From: Streptomyces sp. NBC_01142
GTDB lineage: Bacteria > Actinomycetota > Actinomycetes > Streptomycetales > Streptomycetaceae
Length of the DNA: 64,000 bases
NCBI RefSeq assembly: GCF_026341125.1
Contig: NZ_JAPEOR010000001.1
Location: 1,736,001-1,800,000, forward strand
Reading direction: 5' to 3'
A program made the translations under genes and the position numbers. Below are positions 16,828 to 25,712 of the stretch, piece after piece. The stretch's first letter is position 1, and each line of letters begins with the position of its first letter. A model generated the notes under the pieces. The model ran no database searches and was not told the origin of the DNA. It saw only the letters and a list, made by a program, of their open reading frames with translations.

Positions 16828-18147
16828 CTAGGCGCCCAGAACCCGCCGCAGATAGTCGTTGCCGAACAGCCGCTCCGGATCCAGCCGGTCCCGCAACGCC
16901 GTGAACTCACCGAACCTCGGATAGACCTCGGCGAAGTACTCCGCGTCCCGCGTATGCACCTTTCCCCAGTGCGGCCGGCCACCGTGGGCGGTCATGATCC
17001 GCTCTACCGCGGTGAAGTACGAGCGGTACGGCGTGCCCCGGTACATGTGCACGGCGATGTACGCGCTCTCCCGCCCCGACGCCGTGGAGAGCGCGACGTC
17101 GTCGGCCGGAGCCGTACGCACCTCCACCGGGAAGCTGACCCGCAGCGGCGAGCGCTCGATCATCGCCCTCACCTCGCGCAGCGCGGCGACCGCGGCCTCC
17201 CGCGGCAGCGCGTACTCCATCTCCACGAACCGGACCCGGCGCGGAGAGGTGAACACCTTGTAGGGGATGTCCGTGTACGTACGGGCCGACAGGGCGCGGC
17301 TGGAGATCTTGGCAATGGCGGGAATCGTCGCGGGCACGGCCCGGCCCAGCGAATTGACCACCTGGAAGAGCCCGTTGGAAAGGAGCTCGTCCTCGATCCA
17401 GCCGGCGACCGCTCCGGGTGGCGCGGCCGGGCCCTGGCTGCGGTTGTTGCGCTTGGTGTTGCAGTTGCCGGTGTGCGGGAACCAGTAGAACTCGAAGTGC
17501 TCGTTCTCGGCGTGCAGCGCGTCGAACTCGGCCGTGACCCTCTCGAAGGTCATCGGTTCCTCACGCGCCGTCAGAAGGAAGATCGGCTCCACGGCGAAGG
17601 TGATCGCGGTGACCACGCCCAGCGCGCCGAGCCCGATGCGTGCGGCCGCGAAGACCTCCGGATTCTCCTTCTCGGAGCAGGTGAGCAGCGAGCCGTCCGC
17701 CGTGACCAGCTCAAGGGCCTTGATCTGGGCGGCTGTTGAGGCCGAGTCGCGGCCCGTGCCGTGCGTGCCGGTTGAGGTCGCGCCCGCGACCGTCTGATCC
17801 ATGATGTCGCCCATGTTCGTGAGCGAAAGGCCCTCACGGGCGAGGGCCGCGTTCAGCCGCTTCAGCGGAGTGCCCGACTCCACGGTCACGGTCATCGCCG
17901 TACGGTCGATGTCCCGGATGCCGGTGAGCAGATCGGGCCGGATCAGCAGCCCGTCGGCCGCGGCGATGGCGGTGAAGGAGTGGCCCGTCCCGACCGTCTT
18001 CACCCTGAGGCCGTCCTCGGCCGCCTTCCGTACGGCGTCGGCGACCTCGCCGGCCGAGGCCGGCGAGACCTCCCGTACCGGACGGGCGCTCACATTGCCC
18101 GCCCAGTTATGCCACGTGCTGCTGCCCGTCCTGGTGGTCCCGTTCAC
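16828..18147 (-). CDS. FAD-dependent D-arabinono-1,4-lactone oxidase-type oxidoreductase
   Basis: A 439-residue flavoenzyme of the VAO/aldonolactone oxidase family. The N-terminal PCMH FAD domain (~10-185) holds KTVGTGHSFTAIAA and GATSTGTHGTG, the region that binds FAD pyrophosphate. The C-terminal ALO domain ends in HWGKVHTRDAEYF and LFGNDYLRRVLG, typical of the family. Relatives oxidise sugar lactones or alditols with O2 or a dehydrogenase acceptor; the substrate is not known here. I chose GTG 18147 because GGGAGGGG lies six bases upstream. Its 5' end lies inside the end of the MFS gene (41-base overlap), so the two are co-transcribed and probably coupled. Confidence 0.9.
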   Translation of the reverse strand: MNGTTRTGSSTWHNWAGNVSARPVREVSPASAGEVADAVRKAAEDGLRVKTVGTGHSFTAIAAADGLLIRPDLLTGIRDIDRTAMTVTVESGTPLKRLNAALAREGLSLTNMGDIMDQTVAGATSTGTHGTGRDSASTAAQIKALELVTADGSLLTCSEKENPEVFAAARIGLGALGVVTAITFAVEPIFLLTAREEPMTFERVTAEFDALHAENEHFEFYWFPHTGNCNTKRNNRSQGPAAPPGAVAGWIEDELLSNGLFQVVNSLGRAVPATIPAIAKISSRALSARTYTDIPYKVFTSPRRVRFVEMEYALPREAAVAALREVRAMIERSPLRVSFPVEVRTAPADDVALSTASGRESAYIAVHMYRGTPYRSYFTAVERIMTAHGGRPHWGKVHTRDAEYFAEVYPRFGEFTALRDRLDPERLFGNDYLRRVLGA

Positions 18148-19351
18148 GCTGCCCCTCCCGCGTCGGCACCGGCCTGCTGCGCAGCCGGCGGTACCCGAGG
18201 AACGCCACCGCGGCCGCGAGCGCTCCCGCCGTGACGGGCACCGCGTACCCTGCTGCCGCCCCATGCGCGTCGACCACCCAGCCGGCGGCCGAGGCGCCGA
18301 GCGCCACTCCGACCGCGAGCCCGGTACCGGTCCAGGTCATTCCCTCGGTCAGTTTGGTGCGCGGTACGTGCGCTTCGACGAGGGCCATCGTGGTCACCAT
18401 CGTCGGTGCGATGGAGAGGCCCGCGACAAAGAGCGCCACGGCCAGGAACGGCAGGTTCCCGGCCAGTTGGAGGGGGATCATACTCACGGCCATCGCACAC
18501 ACACCCAGCACCCACCTGCGCGCAGGGTCGCCCTTGAGGTGGAGCAGCCCGAAGACCGCTCCGGCGAGGCAGGAGCCGAGGGCGTACACCGCGAGCACCA
18601 GGCTCGCCGCGGCCTTGTGGCCCTGCTCCTCAGCGAAGGCCACCGTGACGACGTCGACGCCGCCGAAGATCGCGCCGGTCGCGACGAACGTCGCCACCAG
18701 CACCTGGAGTCCGGGGGAGCGGAGCGCGGAGCCGCCGTTGTGCTGCTCGCGCGGATGCGGTACGGGCTCGGTGGCGCGCTGGGCGGTGAGCCAGAAGACG
18801 CCGGCGACCAGGAACGCTCCGGCGAGCAGCGGTCCCGCCTCCGGGAACAGGATGGTGGAGAGCCCGATGGAGATGATCGGGCCGAAGATGAAGCACACCT
18901 CGTCGGCGATCGACTCGAACGCGTACGCGGTGTGCAGCTCGCGCGGTGAGCCCTGGTAGATCTCGGCCCAGCGGGCGCGGGTCATCGCGCCCACGCTCGG
19001 CACGCTGCCGGCGCACGCGGTGAAGACGAAGAGCGTCCAGTCGGGGGCGGACTGCTGGGCGCAGATCAGCAGGCCCGCGACGGCGGCCATCGAGACCAGG
19101 GTGGCCGGGCGCAGCACGCGCCGCTGACCGTGCCGGTCGACGAGCCGGGATATCTGCGGGCCGAGGACGGCCGCCGACAGGGCGAGGGTCGCCGCCAGCG
19201 CGCCGGCCAGGCCGTACCGCCCGGTGAGCTGGGAAATCATGGTCACGATGCCGATGCCCATCATGGACAGCGGCATCCGGCCGAGGAAGCCCGCGGCGGA
19301 GAACCGTGCGGTGCCGGGGGCGGCGAAGATCGCTCTGTAGGGGCTGGGCAA
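18107..19351 (-). CDS. MFS transporter
   Basis: A 414-residue, 12-helix major facilitator protein. The first helix pair is followed by the cytoplasmic loop VDRHGQRRVLRPA, the MFS motif-A position, and helices continue to ~395. The C-terminal ~15 residues are charged and cytoplasmic. Substrate specificity cannot be read from sequence; the fold is like sugar-efflux or drug-efflux carriers of Streptomyces. The start is a TTG eight bases after GGAG. The coding region overlaps the downstream oxidase gene by 41 bases, an unusually long overlap. This hints that carrier and oxidase may act on the same sugar-like compound. Confidence 0.88.
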   Translation of the reverse strand: MPSPYRAIFAAPGTARFSAAGFLGRMPLSMMGIGIVTMISQLTGRYGLAGALAATLALSAAVLGPQISRLVDRHGQRRVLRPATLVSMAAVAGLLICAQQSAPDWTLFVFTACAGSVPSVGAMTRARWAEIYQGSPRELHTAYAFESIADEVCFIFGPIISIGLSTILFPEAGPLLAGAFLVAGVFWLTAQRATEPVPHPREQHNGGSALRSPGLQVLVATFVATGAIFGGVDVVTVAFAEEQGHKAAASLVLAVYALGSCLAGAVFGLLHLKGDPARRWVLGVCAMAVSMIPLQLAGNLPFLAVALFVAGLSIAPTMVTTMALVEAHVPRTKLTEGMTWTGTGLAVGVALGASAAGWVVDAHGAAAGYAVPVTAGALAAAVAFLGYRRLRSRPVPTREGQRERDHQDGQQHVA

Positions 19352-19526
19352 GAGACGCTCCGTACTGGAGCGATGTCTCGAGGCAGGCTCCGTAAGGCAT
19401 GTACTGGCTGGGACAGCTTACGGCCGGACGTGTGTGCGGCGCACCGCATATTCACGCCGCGGCACGGGCTGCCGGAGCAGGGGTCTCCGCGCCGCGGGCG
19501 GGGGGAAGGGTGGCAGGATCTGAACC

Positions 19527-20651
19527 ATGTCCGATCAGCGCGATCCCGCCCCCTACGACGCCCTGTTGCTGCTGTCCTTCGGCGGCCCCGAGGGCCCGGA
19601 CGACGTCGTCCCGTTCCTGGAGAACGTGACGCGCGGCCGCGGCATCCCCAAGGAACGGCTCAAGGAGGTGGGTCAGCACTACTTCCTGTTCGGCGGCGTC
19701 AGCCCCATCAACGACCAGAACCGCGCGCTGCTCGACGCCCTGCGCAAGGACTTCGCCGAGCACGGCCTGGACCTGCCGGTGTACTGGGGCAACCGCAACT
19801 GGGCTCCGTATCTGACCGGCACACTGCGCCAGATGACCTCGGACGGCCACCGGCGCATCGCCGTCCTCGCTACCAGCGCGTACGCCTCCTACTCGGGCTG
19901 CCGCCAGTACCGCGAGAACCTCGCCGAGGCGCTGGCCACGCTGGAGGCGGAGGGGCTCGAGCTGCCGCGCGTGGACAAGCTGCGGCACTACTTCAACCAC
20001 CCCGGCTTCGTGCGCCCCATGATCGACGGCGTCCTGAAGTCCCTGGCGGAGCTGCCCGACGAGGTGCGGGCGGGGGCGCATCTGGCCTTCACCACGCACT
20101 CCATTCCGACCTCGGCGGCCGACGCGTCGGGCCCGGCCGGGGAGCACGGAGAGGGCGGAGCGTACGTCCGCGAGCACCTGGACGTGGCCCGGCTGATCGC
20201 CGACGCCGTCCGCGAGCAGACCGGCCTCGAGCACCCCTGGGAGCTCGTCTACCAGTCCCGCAGCGGCGCCTCCCACATCCCGTGGCTGGAGCCGGACATC
20301 TGTGACCACCTGGAGGAGCTGCACGGCGCGGGCGCGCCCGCGGTCGTGATGGTTCCCATCGGCTTCGTCTCGGACCACATGGAGGTCCTGTACGACCTCG
20401 ACACGGAGGCCACGGCCAAGGCCGCGGAGCTCGGACTGCCGGTGCGGCGTGCCGCCACCGTGGGCGCGGATCCGCGGTTCGCCGCGGCGGTCAGGGACCT
20501 CCTCCTGGAGCGCGCGGCCGCCGAGCGGGACGTGCACGTCGAGCGCTGCGTGCTCGGGGCGCTCGGCCCCAGCCACGACCTCTGCCCGGTCGGCTGCTGT
20601 CCGGCCCGGGCGCCCAAGCCCGCGGCCGCCGGTGCCGACAGTCCGTACTGA
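19527..20651 (+). CDS. hemH: Ferrochelatase (coproporphyrin type)
   Basis: A 374-residue enzyme that inserts Fe2+ into the porphyrin. In actinobacteria the substrate is coproporphyrin III in the coproporphyrin-dependent heme pathway. Family signatures are [20 protein letters not shown] at the start, the [12 protein letters not shown] loop, the active-site histidine in [10 protein letters not shown], and [16 protein letters not shown]. Cysteines in the C-terminal [19 protein letters not shown] region fit the [2Fe-2S] cluster of actinobacterial ferrochelatases. The ATG follows GGAAGGGTGGCAGGA-type purines. The inositol phosphatase gene follows after 37 bases, so they likely share a transcript. 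Confidence 0.95.
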   Translation: MSDQRDPAPYDALLLLSFGGPEGPDDVVPFLENVTRGRGIPKERLKEVGQHYFLFGGVSPINDQNRALLDALRKDFAEHGLDLPVYWGNRNWAPYLTGTLRQMTSDGHRRIAVLATSAYASYSGCRQYRENLAEALATLEAEGLELPRVDKLRHYFNHPGFVRPMIDGVLKSLAELPDEVRAGAHLAFTTHSIPTSAADASGPAGEHGEGGAYVREHLDVARLIADAVREQTGLEHPWELVYQSRSGASHIPWLEPDICDHLEELHGAGAPAVVMVPIGFVSDHMEVLYDLDTEATAKAAELGLPVRRAATVGADPRFAAAVRDLLLERAAAERDVHVERCVLGALGPSHDLCPVGCCPARAPKPAAAGADSPY

Positions 20652-20688
20652 AGGCCCGTACCCACCGCCCGTACAGCCAGGAGACCCT

Positions 20689-21489
20689 GTGACCGACCCT
20701 CTGACGTCCGAACTCCTCCCCCTCGCCCTGGAGGCGGCCCGCCGGGCCGGGGAGCTGCTGCGGGACGGCCGGCCGGACGACCTGGGCGTGGCCGCGACCA
20801 AGTCCAGTCCCATCGACGTCGTCACCGAGATGGACATCGCGGCGGAGAAGCTGATCACCGCCTTCCTGGCCGAGCGCCGCCCCGACGACGGCCTTCTCGG
20901 TGAGGAAGGCGCCTCCACGGCCGGCACCAGCGGCGTCCGCTGGGTCATCGACCCGCTCGACGGCACCGTCAACTATCTGTACGGTCTGCCGACCTGGGCG
21001 GTCTCCATCGCCGCCGAGCGGGACGGCGTGACGCTCGTGGGGGTGGTGGAGGCCCCGATGCGCCGTGAGACCTACCGAGCGGTGCTCGGCGGCGGCGCGT
21101 ATGCGGGCGACCGGCCTCTCCACTGCCGCCCCGCGCCCCCGCTGGACCAGGCCCTGGTCTCGACCGGCTTCAACTATGTCGCGACCGTACGCACCCACCA
21201 GGCGGACGTCGCCCAGCGGCTCATCCCACGTCTGCGCGACATCCGGCGCAGCGGCTCGGCGGCCGTCGACCTCTGCGACGTCGCCGCGGGCCGGCTGGAC
21301 GGCTACTACGAGCGCGGACTCCACGCCTGGGACCTCGCGGCGGGCGACCTGATCGCCCGTGAGGCGGGGGCGCTGACGGGCGGCCGCCCCGGCGAGCCCG
21401 CGAACGGTGACCTGACGGTCGCGGCGACGCCGGGTGTCTTCGAGCCGCTGCAGGCCCTTCTCGAGGAGTTCGGCGCCTGGCACGACTGA
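20689..21489 (+). CDS. Inositol monophosphatase family protein (SuhB-like)
   Basis: A 266-residue Mg2+-dependent phosphatase with all family motifs: GEEG (first metal), WVIDPLDGTVNYLYGLP (metal and catalytic loop) and GLHAWDLAAGDLIAREAGA near the C-terminus. It hydrolyses inositol-1-phosphate or related sugar/nucleotide phosphates. In actinomycetes this supplies inositol for phosphatidylinositol and mycothiol. The GTG at 20689 is preceded by CCAGGAGA. From memory, the suhB-DUF4193-DUF3093-dut order also exists in M. tuberculosis, so this gene opens a conserved actinobacterial block. Confidence 0.92.
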   Translation: MTDPLTSELLPLALEAARRAGELLRDGRPDDLGVAATKSSPIDVVTEMDIAAEKLITAFLAERRPDDGLLGEEGASTAGTSGVRWVIDPLDGTVNYLYGLPTWAVSIAAERDGVTLVGVVEAPMRRETYRAVLGGGAYAGDRPLHCRPAPPLDQALVSTGFNYVATVRTHQADVAQRLIPRLRDIRRSGSAAVDLCDVAAGRLDGYYERGLHAWDLAAGDLIAREAGALTGGRPGEPANGDLTVAATPGVFEPLQALLEEFGAWHD

Positions 21490-21598
21490 GCCCGACCCGG
21501 AGCACGGTCGACCGTCGACATCCGCTCCGGCGCCCCGGTGACGGACCGATCCACGGAATGACCGATCCGCAAAGCGGCAAGATCCGCAAAATGAGCGA

Positions 21599-21627
21599 GC
21601 CCCGGCGCCGTCCCGCGGCGTCGGGGC
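21599..21627. terminator. Hairpin between inositol phosphatase and small gene
   Basis: Arms GCCCCGGCGCCG and CGGCGTCGGGGC with one mismatch and a short loop, between convergent genes. Confidence 0.6.
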
Positions 21628-21647
21628 CCTGCTCGTACGATCCGGAG

Positions 21648-21815
21648 CTACACGGCGCCGACGTGCACACCGTGCTCGGCGGCCAGCCGGTGCAGGTCGT
21701 CCAGCTCAGCCTGCTCGACATCCGCCAGGAAGTCGTCGCCCGTCTCACGAGCCAGCGTGAGGTCGGTCTCGGCGGCCTTTATGCGCTGCAGCAGTCCTGC
21801 GGTGAAAGCGTCCAT
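21648..21815 (-). CDS. Small conserved protein, probably helical
   Basis: A 55-residue protein beginning MDAFTAGLLQRIKAAETDL. It is charged, amphipathic and predicted mostly helical, with no Cys and no membrane segment. The ATG at 21815 is preferred over a start ten codons upstream because GAGGGGG lies just before it. Small proteins like this recur next to cutRS in Streptomyces as far as I recall, but no function is known. It is divergent from cutR. Confidence 0.7.
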   Translation of the reverse strand: MDAFTAGLLQRIKAAETDLTLARETGDDFLADVEQAELDDLHRLAAEHGVHVGAV

Positions 21816-21990
21816 GTGCGCCCCCTCGGCGTGGGTCGGTGGCACGGGGGTGTGCCTCGGGTCCCCCCTGCCGCAGGCAAGGGGAGAAGTCGATCAACCC
21901 TGGAACAGGTCGTGGTGCGCCACATACAGGGCGTGATCGCGGGTGTACAGACGTCCTCCCCCCGCCTTCCCTCAGAGAAACCTCAAGTGG

Positions 21991-22015
21991 CCCGGGAATC
22001 AGATGAATTCCCGGG
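21991..22015. promoter_or_regulatory. Inverted repeat upstream of cutR
   Basis: Perfect 9-base arms CCCGGGAAT/ATTCCCGGG with a 7-base centre, about 125 bases before the cutR start. It could be an operator or an RNA hairpin. The rest of the 21816-22139 spacer holds no gene. Confidence 0.5.
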
Positions 22016-22048
22016 GTGGCCCCCCGCCCCCTCCGCCTTACAGCCGGT

Positions 22049-22060
22049 TTACGCGCGTAA
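22049..22060. promoter_or_regulatory. 12-bp perfect palindrome upstream of cutR
   Basis: TTACGCGCGTAA, perfectly symmetric, 79 bases before the cutR GTG. Its position suits a promoter-proximal operator, possibly for CutR itself. The binding protein is a guess. Confidence 0.45.
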
Positions 22061-22139
22061 CGGGCAGGATGGACGCGCACAGCCAGTGCTGCAGACCTGC
22101 CCTGATCACGGATGACGGGCTCACAGGAAGGAACACGAC

Positions 22140-22793
22140 GTGCGCGTACTCGTCGTCGAGGACGAGCAGCTGCTCGCCGATGCGGTGGCCACCGGACTGC
22201 GCCGGGAGGCCATGGCCGTCGACGTCGTGTACGACGGCGCCGCCGCGCTGGAACGTATCGGGGTCAACGACTATGACGTGGTCGTGCTGGACCGCGACCT
22301 TCCCCTGGTCCACGGCGACGACGTCTGCCGCAGGATCGTCGAGCTGGGCATGCCGACCCGGGTGCTGATGCTGACCGCCTCGGGCGACGTCAGCGACCGC
22401 GTGGAGGGGCTCGAGCTCGGCGCGGACGACTACCTCCCCAAGCCCTTCGCGTTCAGCGAGCTCACCGCCCGGGTGCGGGCACTCGGCCGCCGTACGACCG
22501 TGCCGCTGCCGCCCGTCCTGGAGCGCGCCGGCATCAAGCTCGACCCCAACCGCCGCGAGGTCCTCCGCGAGGGCAAGGAGATCCAGCTCGCCCCCAAGGA
22601 GTTCGCGGTCCTGGAGGTCCTGATGCGCAGCGAGGGCGCGGTCGTCTCGGCCGAGCAGCTCCTGGAGAAGGCCTGGGACGAGAACACCGACCCGTTCACC
22701 AATGTCGTCCGCGTGACGGTGATGACCCTGCGCCGCAAGCTCGGCGAGCCGCCGGTGATCGTCACCGTGCCCGGCTCCGGCTACCGGATCTGA
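22140..22793 (+). CDS. cutR: OmpR-family response regulator CutR
   Basis: A 217-residue regulator. The receiver domain (1-~115) has the phospho-acceptor Asp51 in VVVLDRDLP and the conserved Lys in DYLPKPFAF. A winged-helix DNA-binding domain (~125-217) ends VIVTVPGSGYRI. The sequence matches Streptomyces CutR throughout, as I remember it. CutRS is reported to respond to conditions outside the membrane and to affect secreted-protein quality control and antibiotic production. Start is GTG with AGGAAGGAA upstream. The cutS start follows four bases after the stop, so they form an operon. Confidence 0.92.
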   Translation: MRVLVVEDEQLLADAVATGLRREAMAVDVVYDGAAALERIGVNDYDVVVLDRDLPLVHGDDVCRRIVELGMPTRVLMLTASGDVSDRVEGLELGADDYLPKPFAFSELTARVRALGRRTTVPLPPVLERAGIKLDPNRREVLREGKEIQLAPKEFAVLEVLMRSEGAVVSAEQLLEKAWDENTDPFTNVVRVTVMTLRRKLGEPPVIVTVPGSGYRI

Positions 22794-22797
22794 CCCG

Positions 22798-24030
22798 GTG
22801 GCCGCTGCCCCGGCGCCCCCCGAGGCGCCACCGAAACCGACCTGGGATCCGCGCGATCCGGTCCGCCCCTGGCTGCGACCGACCATCCGGATAAGGCTCA
22901 CGCTGCTGTACGGCGGGATGTTCCTGATCGCGGGCATCCTGCTGCTGTCGATCATTTATCTGCTCACCGCACAGGCGCTCAGTGCCAACGGCGAGCTGCC
23001 CTTCGAGATCGTCACGGCCAAGGTGCAGCCCACCACCGACTGGTGTCAGCTGCCCCAGCAGGCGACCGGCCCGGAGTTCACCCGGGACGTGACCGCCTGC
23101 CTCCAGCATCAGCGCGAGATGGCGCTGGACGATCTGCTGCGCCGCTCGCTCTTCGCGCTGCTCGGCCTCAGCATCATCGCCTTCGCCTTCGGTTACGCCA
23201 TGGCGGGCCGGGTCCTCTCGCCGCTCGGGAAGATCACCCGTACCGCCCGCCAGGTGGCCGGGTCCGATCTCTCCCGGCGGATCGAGCTGGACGGTCCGGA
23301 CGACGAGCTCAAGGAGCTCTCGGACACCTTCGACGAGATGCTGGACCGTCTGGAGCGGGCCTTCACCGCGCAGCAGCGGTTCGTCGCGAACGCCTCGCAC
23401 GAGCTGCGTACGCCGCTCGCGATCAACCGCACGCTGCTGGAGGTCCACCTCTCCGATCCCGGGGCGCCCGTGGAGCTCCAGCAGCTCGGCAAGACCCTGC
23501 TGGCCACCAACGAGCGCAGCGAGCAGCTGGTGGAGGGCCTGCTGCTGCTCGCCCGCAGCGACAACCAGATCGTCGAGCGCAAGCCGGTGGATCTGGCCGA
23601 GGTCGCCACGCGCGCCGTCGACCAGGCCCGCGGCGAGGCCGAGGCGAAGGGCGTGGAGATCCGCGGGGAGCGGGCACCGGCCGTGGTGCAGGGCAATGGC
23701 GTCCTGCTGGAGCGGATCGCCCTGAACCTGGTGCAGAACGCAGTGCGCTACAACATCCCGGAAGGCGGGTGGGTGCATGTCAGCACGGAGACCCAGCAGA
23801 GCCAGGCGCTCCTTGTGGTCTCGAACACAGGACCAGTGGTTCCCGCATACGAGATCGACAACCTCTTCGAGCCGTTCAGGCGGCTGCGGCAGGAGCGGAC
23901 GGGCAGTGACAAGGGCGTCGGCCTGGGCCTTTCGATCGCCCGATCGGTGGCGCGGGCCCACGGAGGCCGTATCATCGCGGAGCCTCGTGAGGGCGGCGGC
24001 CTCGTGATGCGTGTCACCCTCCCGGTCTGA
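22798..24030 (+). CDS. cutS: Sensor histidine kinase CutS
   Basis: A 410-residue membrane kinase. The first membrane helix is ~33-55 and the second ~115-135, enclosing a short outside loop with two cysteines, Cys83 and Cys101. A HAMP domain follows (~136-190). The dimerisation helix carries phospho-accepting His201 in ANASHELRTPLAI, and the ATPase domain has N, G1 (VVSNTGP) and G2 (GVGLGLS) boxes. Two extracellular cysteines are a known mark of CutS and suggest thiol/disulfide sensing. Start is GTG at 22798 with little ribosome site of its own, which fits coupling to cutR. Confidence 0.92.
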   Translation: MAAAPAPPEAPPKPTWDPRDPVRPWLRPTIRIRLTLLYGGMFLIAGILLLSIIYLLTAQALSANGELPFEIVTAKVQPTTDWCQLPQQATGPEFTRDVTACLQHQREMALDDLLRRSLFALLGLSIIAFAFGYAMAGRVLSPLGKITRTARQVAGSDLSRRIELDGPDDELKELSDTFDEMLDRLERAFTAQQRFVANASHELRTPLAINRTLLEVHLSDPGAPVELQQLGKTLLATNERSEQLVEGLLLLARSDNQIVERKPVDLAEVATRAVDQARGEAEAKGVEIRGERAPAVVQGNGVLLERIALNLVQNAVRYNIPEGGWVHVSTETQQSQALLVVSNTGPVVPAYEIDNLFEPFRRLRQERTGSDKGVGLGLSIARSVARAHGGRIIAEPREGGGLVMRVTLPV

Positions 24031-24434
24031 GATGCTGAGCGGTGCGAATCACAAAAATTCGCTCCGTTCGCTTTACGCGGAATTTTCGGGACTCGTACCC
24101 GAGAGGCCCGTGTGGCATCGATCACAGAGGCGAATTTCAGGCCATCTACTCTCCGTGATCAAGACTCTTGCCGGAAAGCCGGGAAAAGTCCGGGTTTCCG
24201 GGGGTCGAGATCACGGGAAGTACACGGGGTGGCGCCCGTGAAGTGCGACATTCGGACCGTGTACGGTCCCGATCGCCATCCAACTCGATCACTCTTGAGG
24301 GGTCCGGTTGGGTGTCGATTGAGTAACAGACCTTGATGTGAGGCAAAATCTCCGCCTCGGGTCGGGCACAAGTCCGGCCTCTCACGCGTTACGTGCGCTG
24401 GAGACACCGCAGATACCCAGAGGGGGAGAGCGAC
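24031..24434. promoter_or_regulatory. Spacer between cutS and the DUF4193 gene
   Basis: 404 bases with no convincing gene. The first third is unusually AT-rich for this genome (around 24045-24085), as in a promoter. A hairpin lies at 24171-24201. The ribosome site AGGGGGAG is at 24421-24428. Canonical promoter boxes were not clear enough to call. Confidence 0.4.
24171..24201. terminator. Hairpin downstream of cutS
   Basis: Arms CCGGAAAGCCGG and CCGGGTTTCCGG with one mismatch around a 7-base A-rich loop, 140 bases after the cutS stop. It is either the cutRS terminator or a leader hairpin of the next gene. Confidence 0.5.
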
Positions 24435-24731
24435 ATGGCAACGGACTACGACACCCCACGCAAGACCGACGACGACGTCGATTCGGACAGCCTTGAGGAA
24501 CTGAAGGCCCGCCGGAACGACAAGACGACCTCGGCCGTCGACGTCGACGAATTCGAGCAGGCTGAAGGCCTGGAGCTGCCCGGAGCGGACCTCTCCAACG
24601 AGGAGCTGTCCGTTCGTGTGCTGCCCCGGCAGGCCGATGAGTTCACCTGCATGAGCTGCTTCCTGGTGCACCACAGGAGCCAGCTGGCCCGCGAGAAGAA
24701 CGGTCAGCCGATCTGCCGCGACTGCGACTGA
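24435..24731 (+). CDS. DUF4193 small zinc-ribbon protein
   Basis: A 98-residue acidic protein. The N-terminal half is charged and Asp/Glu-rich. The C-terminal ~30 residues hold two Cys pairs, CMSC and CRDC, that would make a zinc ribbon. DUF4193 proteins are near-universal in actinobacteria and essential in mycobacteria (from memory, Rv2699c); the role is not settled. The zinc ribbon suggests contact with nucleic acid or RNA polymerase, which is inference. The ATG is preceded by AGGGGGAG. The next gene starts 15 bases after its stop. Confidence 0.92.
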   Translation: MATDYDTPRKTDDDVDSDSLEELKARRNDKTTSAVDVDEFEQAEGLELPGADLSNEELSVRVLPRQADEFTCMSCFLVHHRSQLAREKNGQPICRDCD

Positions 24732-24746
24732 AAGGTCGAGTCGGCC

Positions 24747-25673
24747 GTGGCAGGCGAAACACCGTCCAGGAAGCGGCGTTTTCGGCGTCAGGAGCCGTCG
24801 GAGGCGCACCAGGGCGGTACGGGCCCGGCACCGGACGCGAAGGCGTCTGCCGAGCACTCGGCCGCCCTGCTGCACCACGGCACGGTTGATGACGGCGAGC
24901 GAGGCCTGCCGGCCTCGCTCGACGGAGTCGGTCAGGCAGGGTCCCCGACCAGGACCCCAGGCCTGGCCGTCGTCAGAAAGGGCATCCGGTGGAGCGGTGA
25001 GAGCGCCAGAGCGGCGCTCACCCACATCGCCGACCGGATCATGGAGAACGCACCACGCGTACCGGTGCGCGATCTGGCGACCCTGCGCAGGCAGTTCCCC
25101 GGCCTCGCTCCCGAGCAGCTTGCCGACAAGCTGGTCGCGGGCGCGGCGAACGCCACCTCCACGGTGGGTGCGGGGATCGGCGCTGCCGCGATGCTGCCCG
25201 TGCCCCCCGCGATGCCGGCCGAGCTGGCCACGGAGATCGTCAGCGTCGCCGCGATCGAGCTGAAGCTCGTCGCCGAGCTCCACGAGGTCTACGGGATACG
25301 ACCGCCCGGCAATCTCATGGACCGCAGCACCGCGTATCTGACGTCCTGGTCGGAGGAGCGCGGTATCGACGTGGCCAAGCCGGTGACGGTCAACGCCGCA
25401 CTCGGCGGCCAGCTCAAGCGCGAACTGCGGCAGCAGATCATCAAGCGCACGGTCCGCAATCTGCCGACCCTGATCCCGTTCCTGGTCGGCGCGGCCGTCG
25501 GCGCGGTGATGAACCGCCGGGACACCAGAAGGGTCGCGGACCGCATCCGCAAGGACCTGCGCAGCAGGCAGGTCCCGTGGGACGCCCTGCCCCCGCTCCC
25601 GCCGCTGGAGCAGCCGGAGAACCCCCTGGACACGGGCGCGGCCGGCCATGACCACAGAGAGCTGGGGTACTGA
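24747..25673 (+). CDS. Conserved protein, EcsC-like
   Basis: A 308-residue protein without firm function. The first ~70 residues are basic and low complexity. Residues ~130-235 contain a glycine/alanine hydrophobic stretch (STVGAGIGAAAMLPVPPA) followed by an amphipathic helix (LATEIVSVAAIELKLVAEL), a layout like the EcsC family. A second glycine-rich segment (LIPFLVGAAVGAVMNRRDTR) lies at ~245-265. It may associate with the membrane. Start is GTG at 24747 with AAAGG upstream. It lies directly after the DUF4193 gene, likely the same operon, and converges on the DUF3093 gene. Confidence 0.78.
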   Translation: MAGETPSRKRRFRRQEPSEAHQGGTGPAPDAKASAEHSAALLHHGTVDDGERGLPASLDGVGQAGSPTRTPGLAVVRKGIRWSGESARAALTHIADRIMENAPRVPVRDLATLRRQFPGLAPEQLADKLVAGAANATSTVGAGIGAAAMLPVPPAMPAELATEIVSVAAIELKLVAELHEVYGIRPPGNLMDRSTAYLTSWSEERGIDVAKPVTVNAALGGQLKRELRQQIIKRTVRNLPTLIPFLVGAAVGAVMNRRDTRRVADRIRKDLRSRQVPWDALPPLPPLEQPENPLDTGAAGHDHRELGY

Positions 25674-25712
25674 CGCGGCGCCCCGCCGTCGAGGGCGGCC
25701 GGTCCAGGGCTG

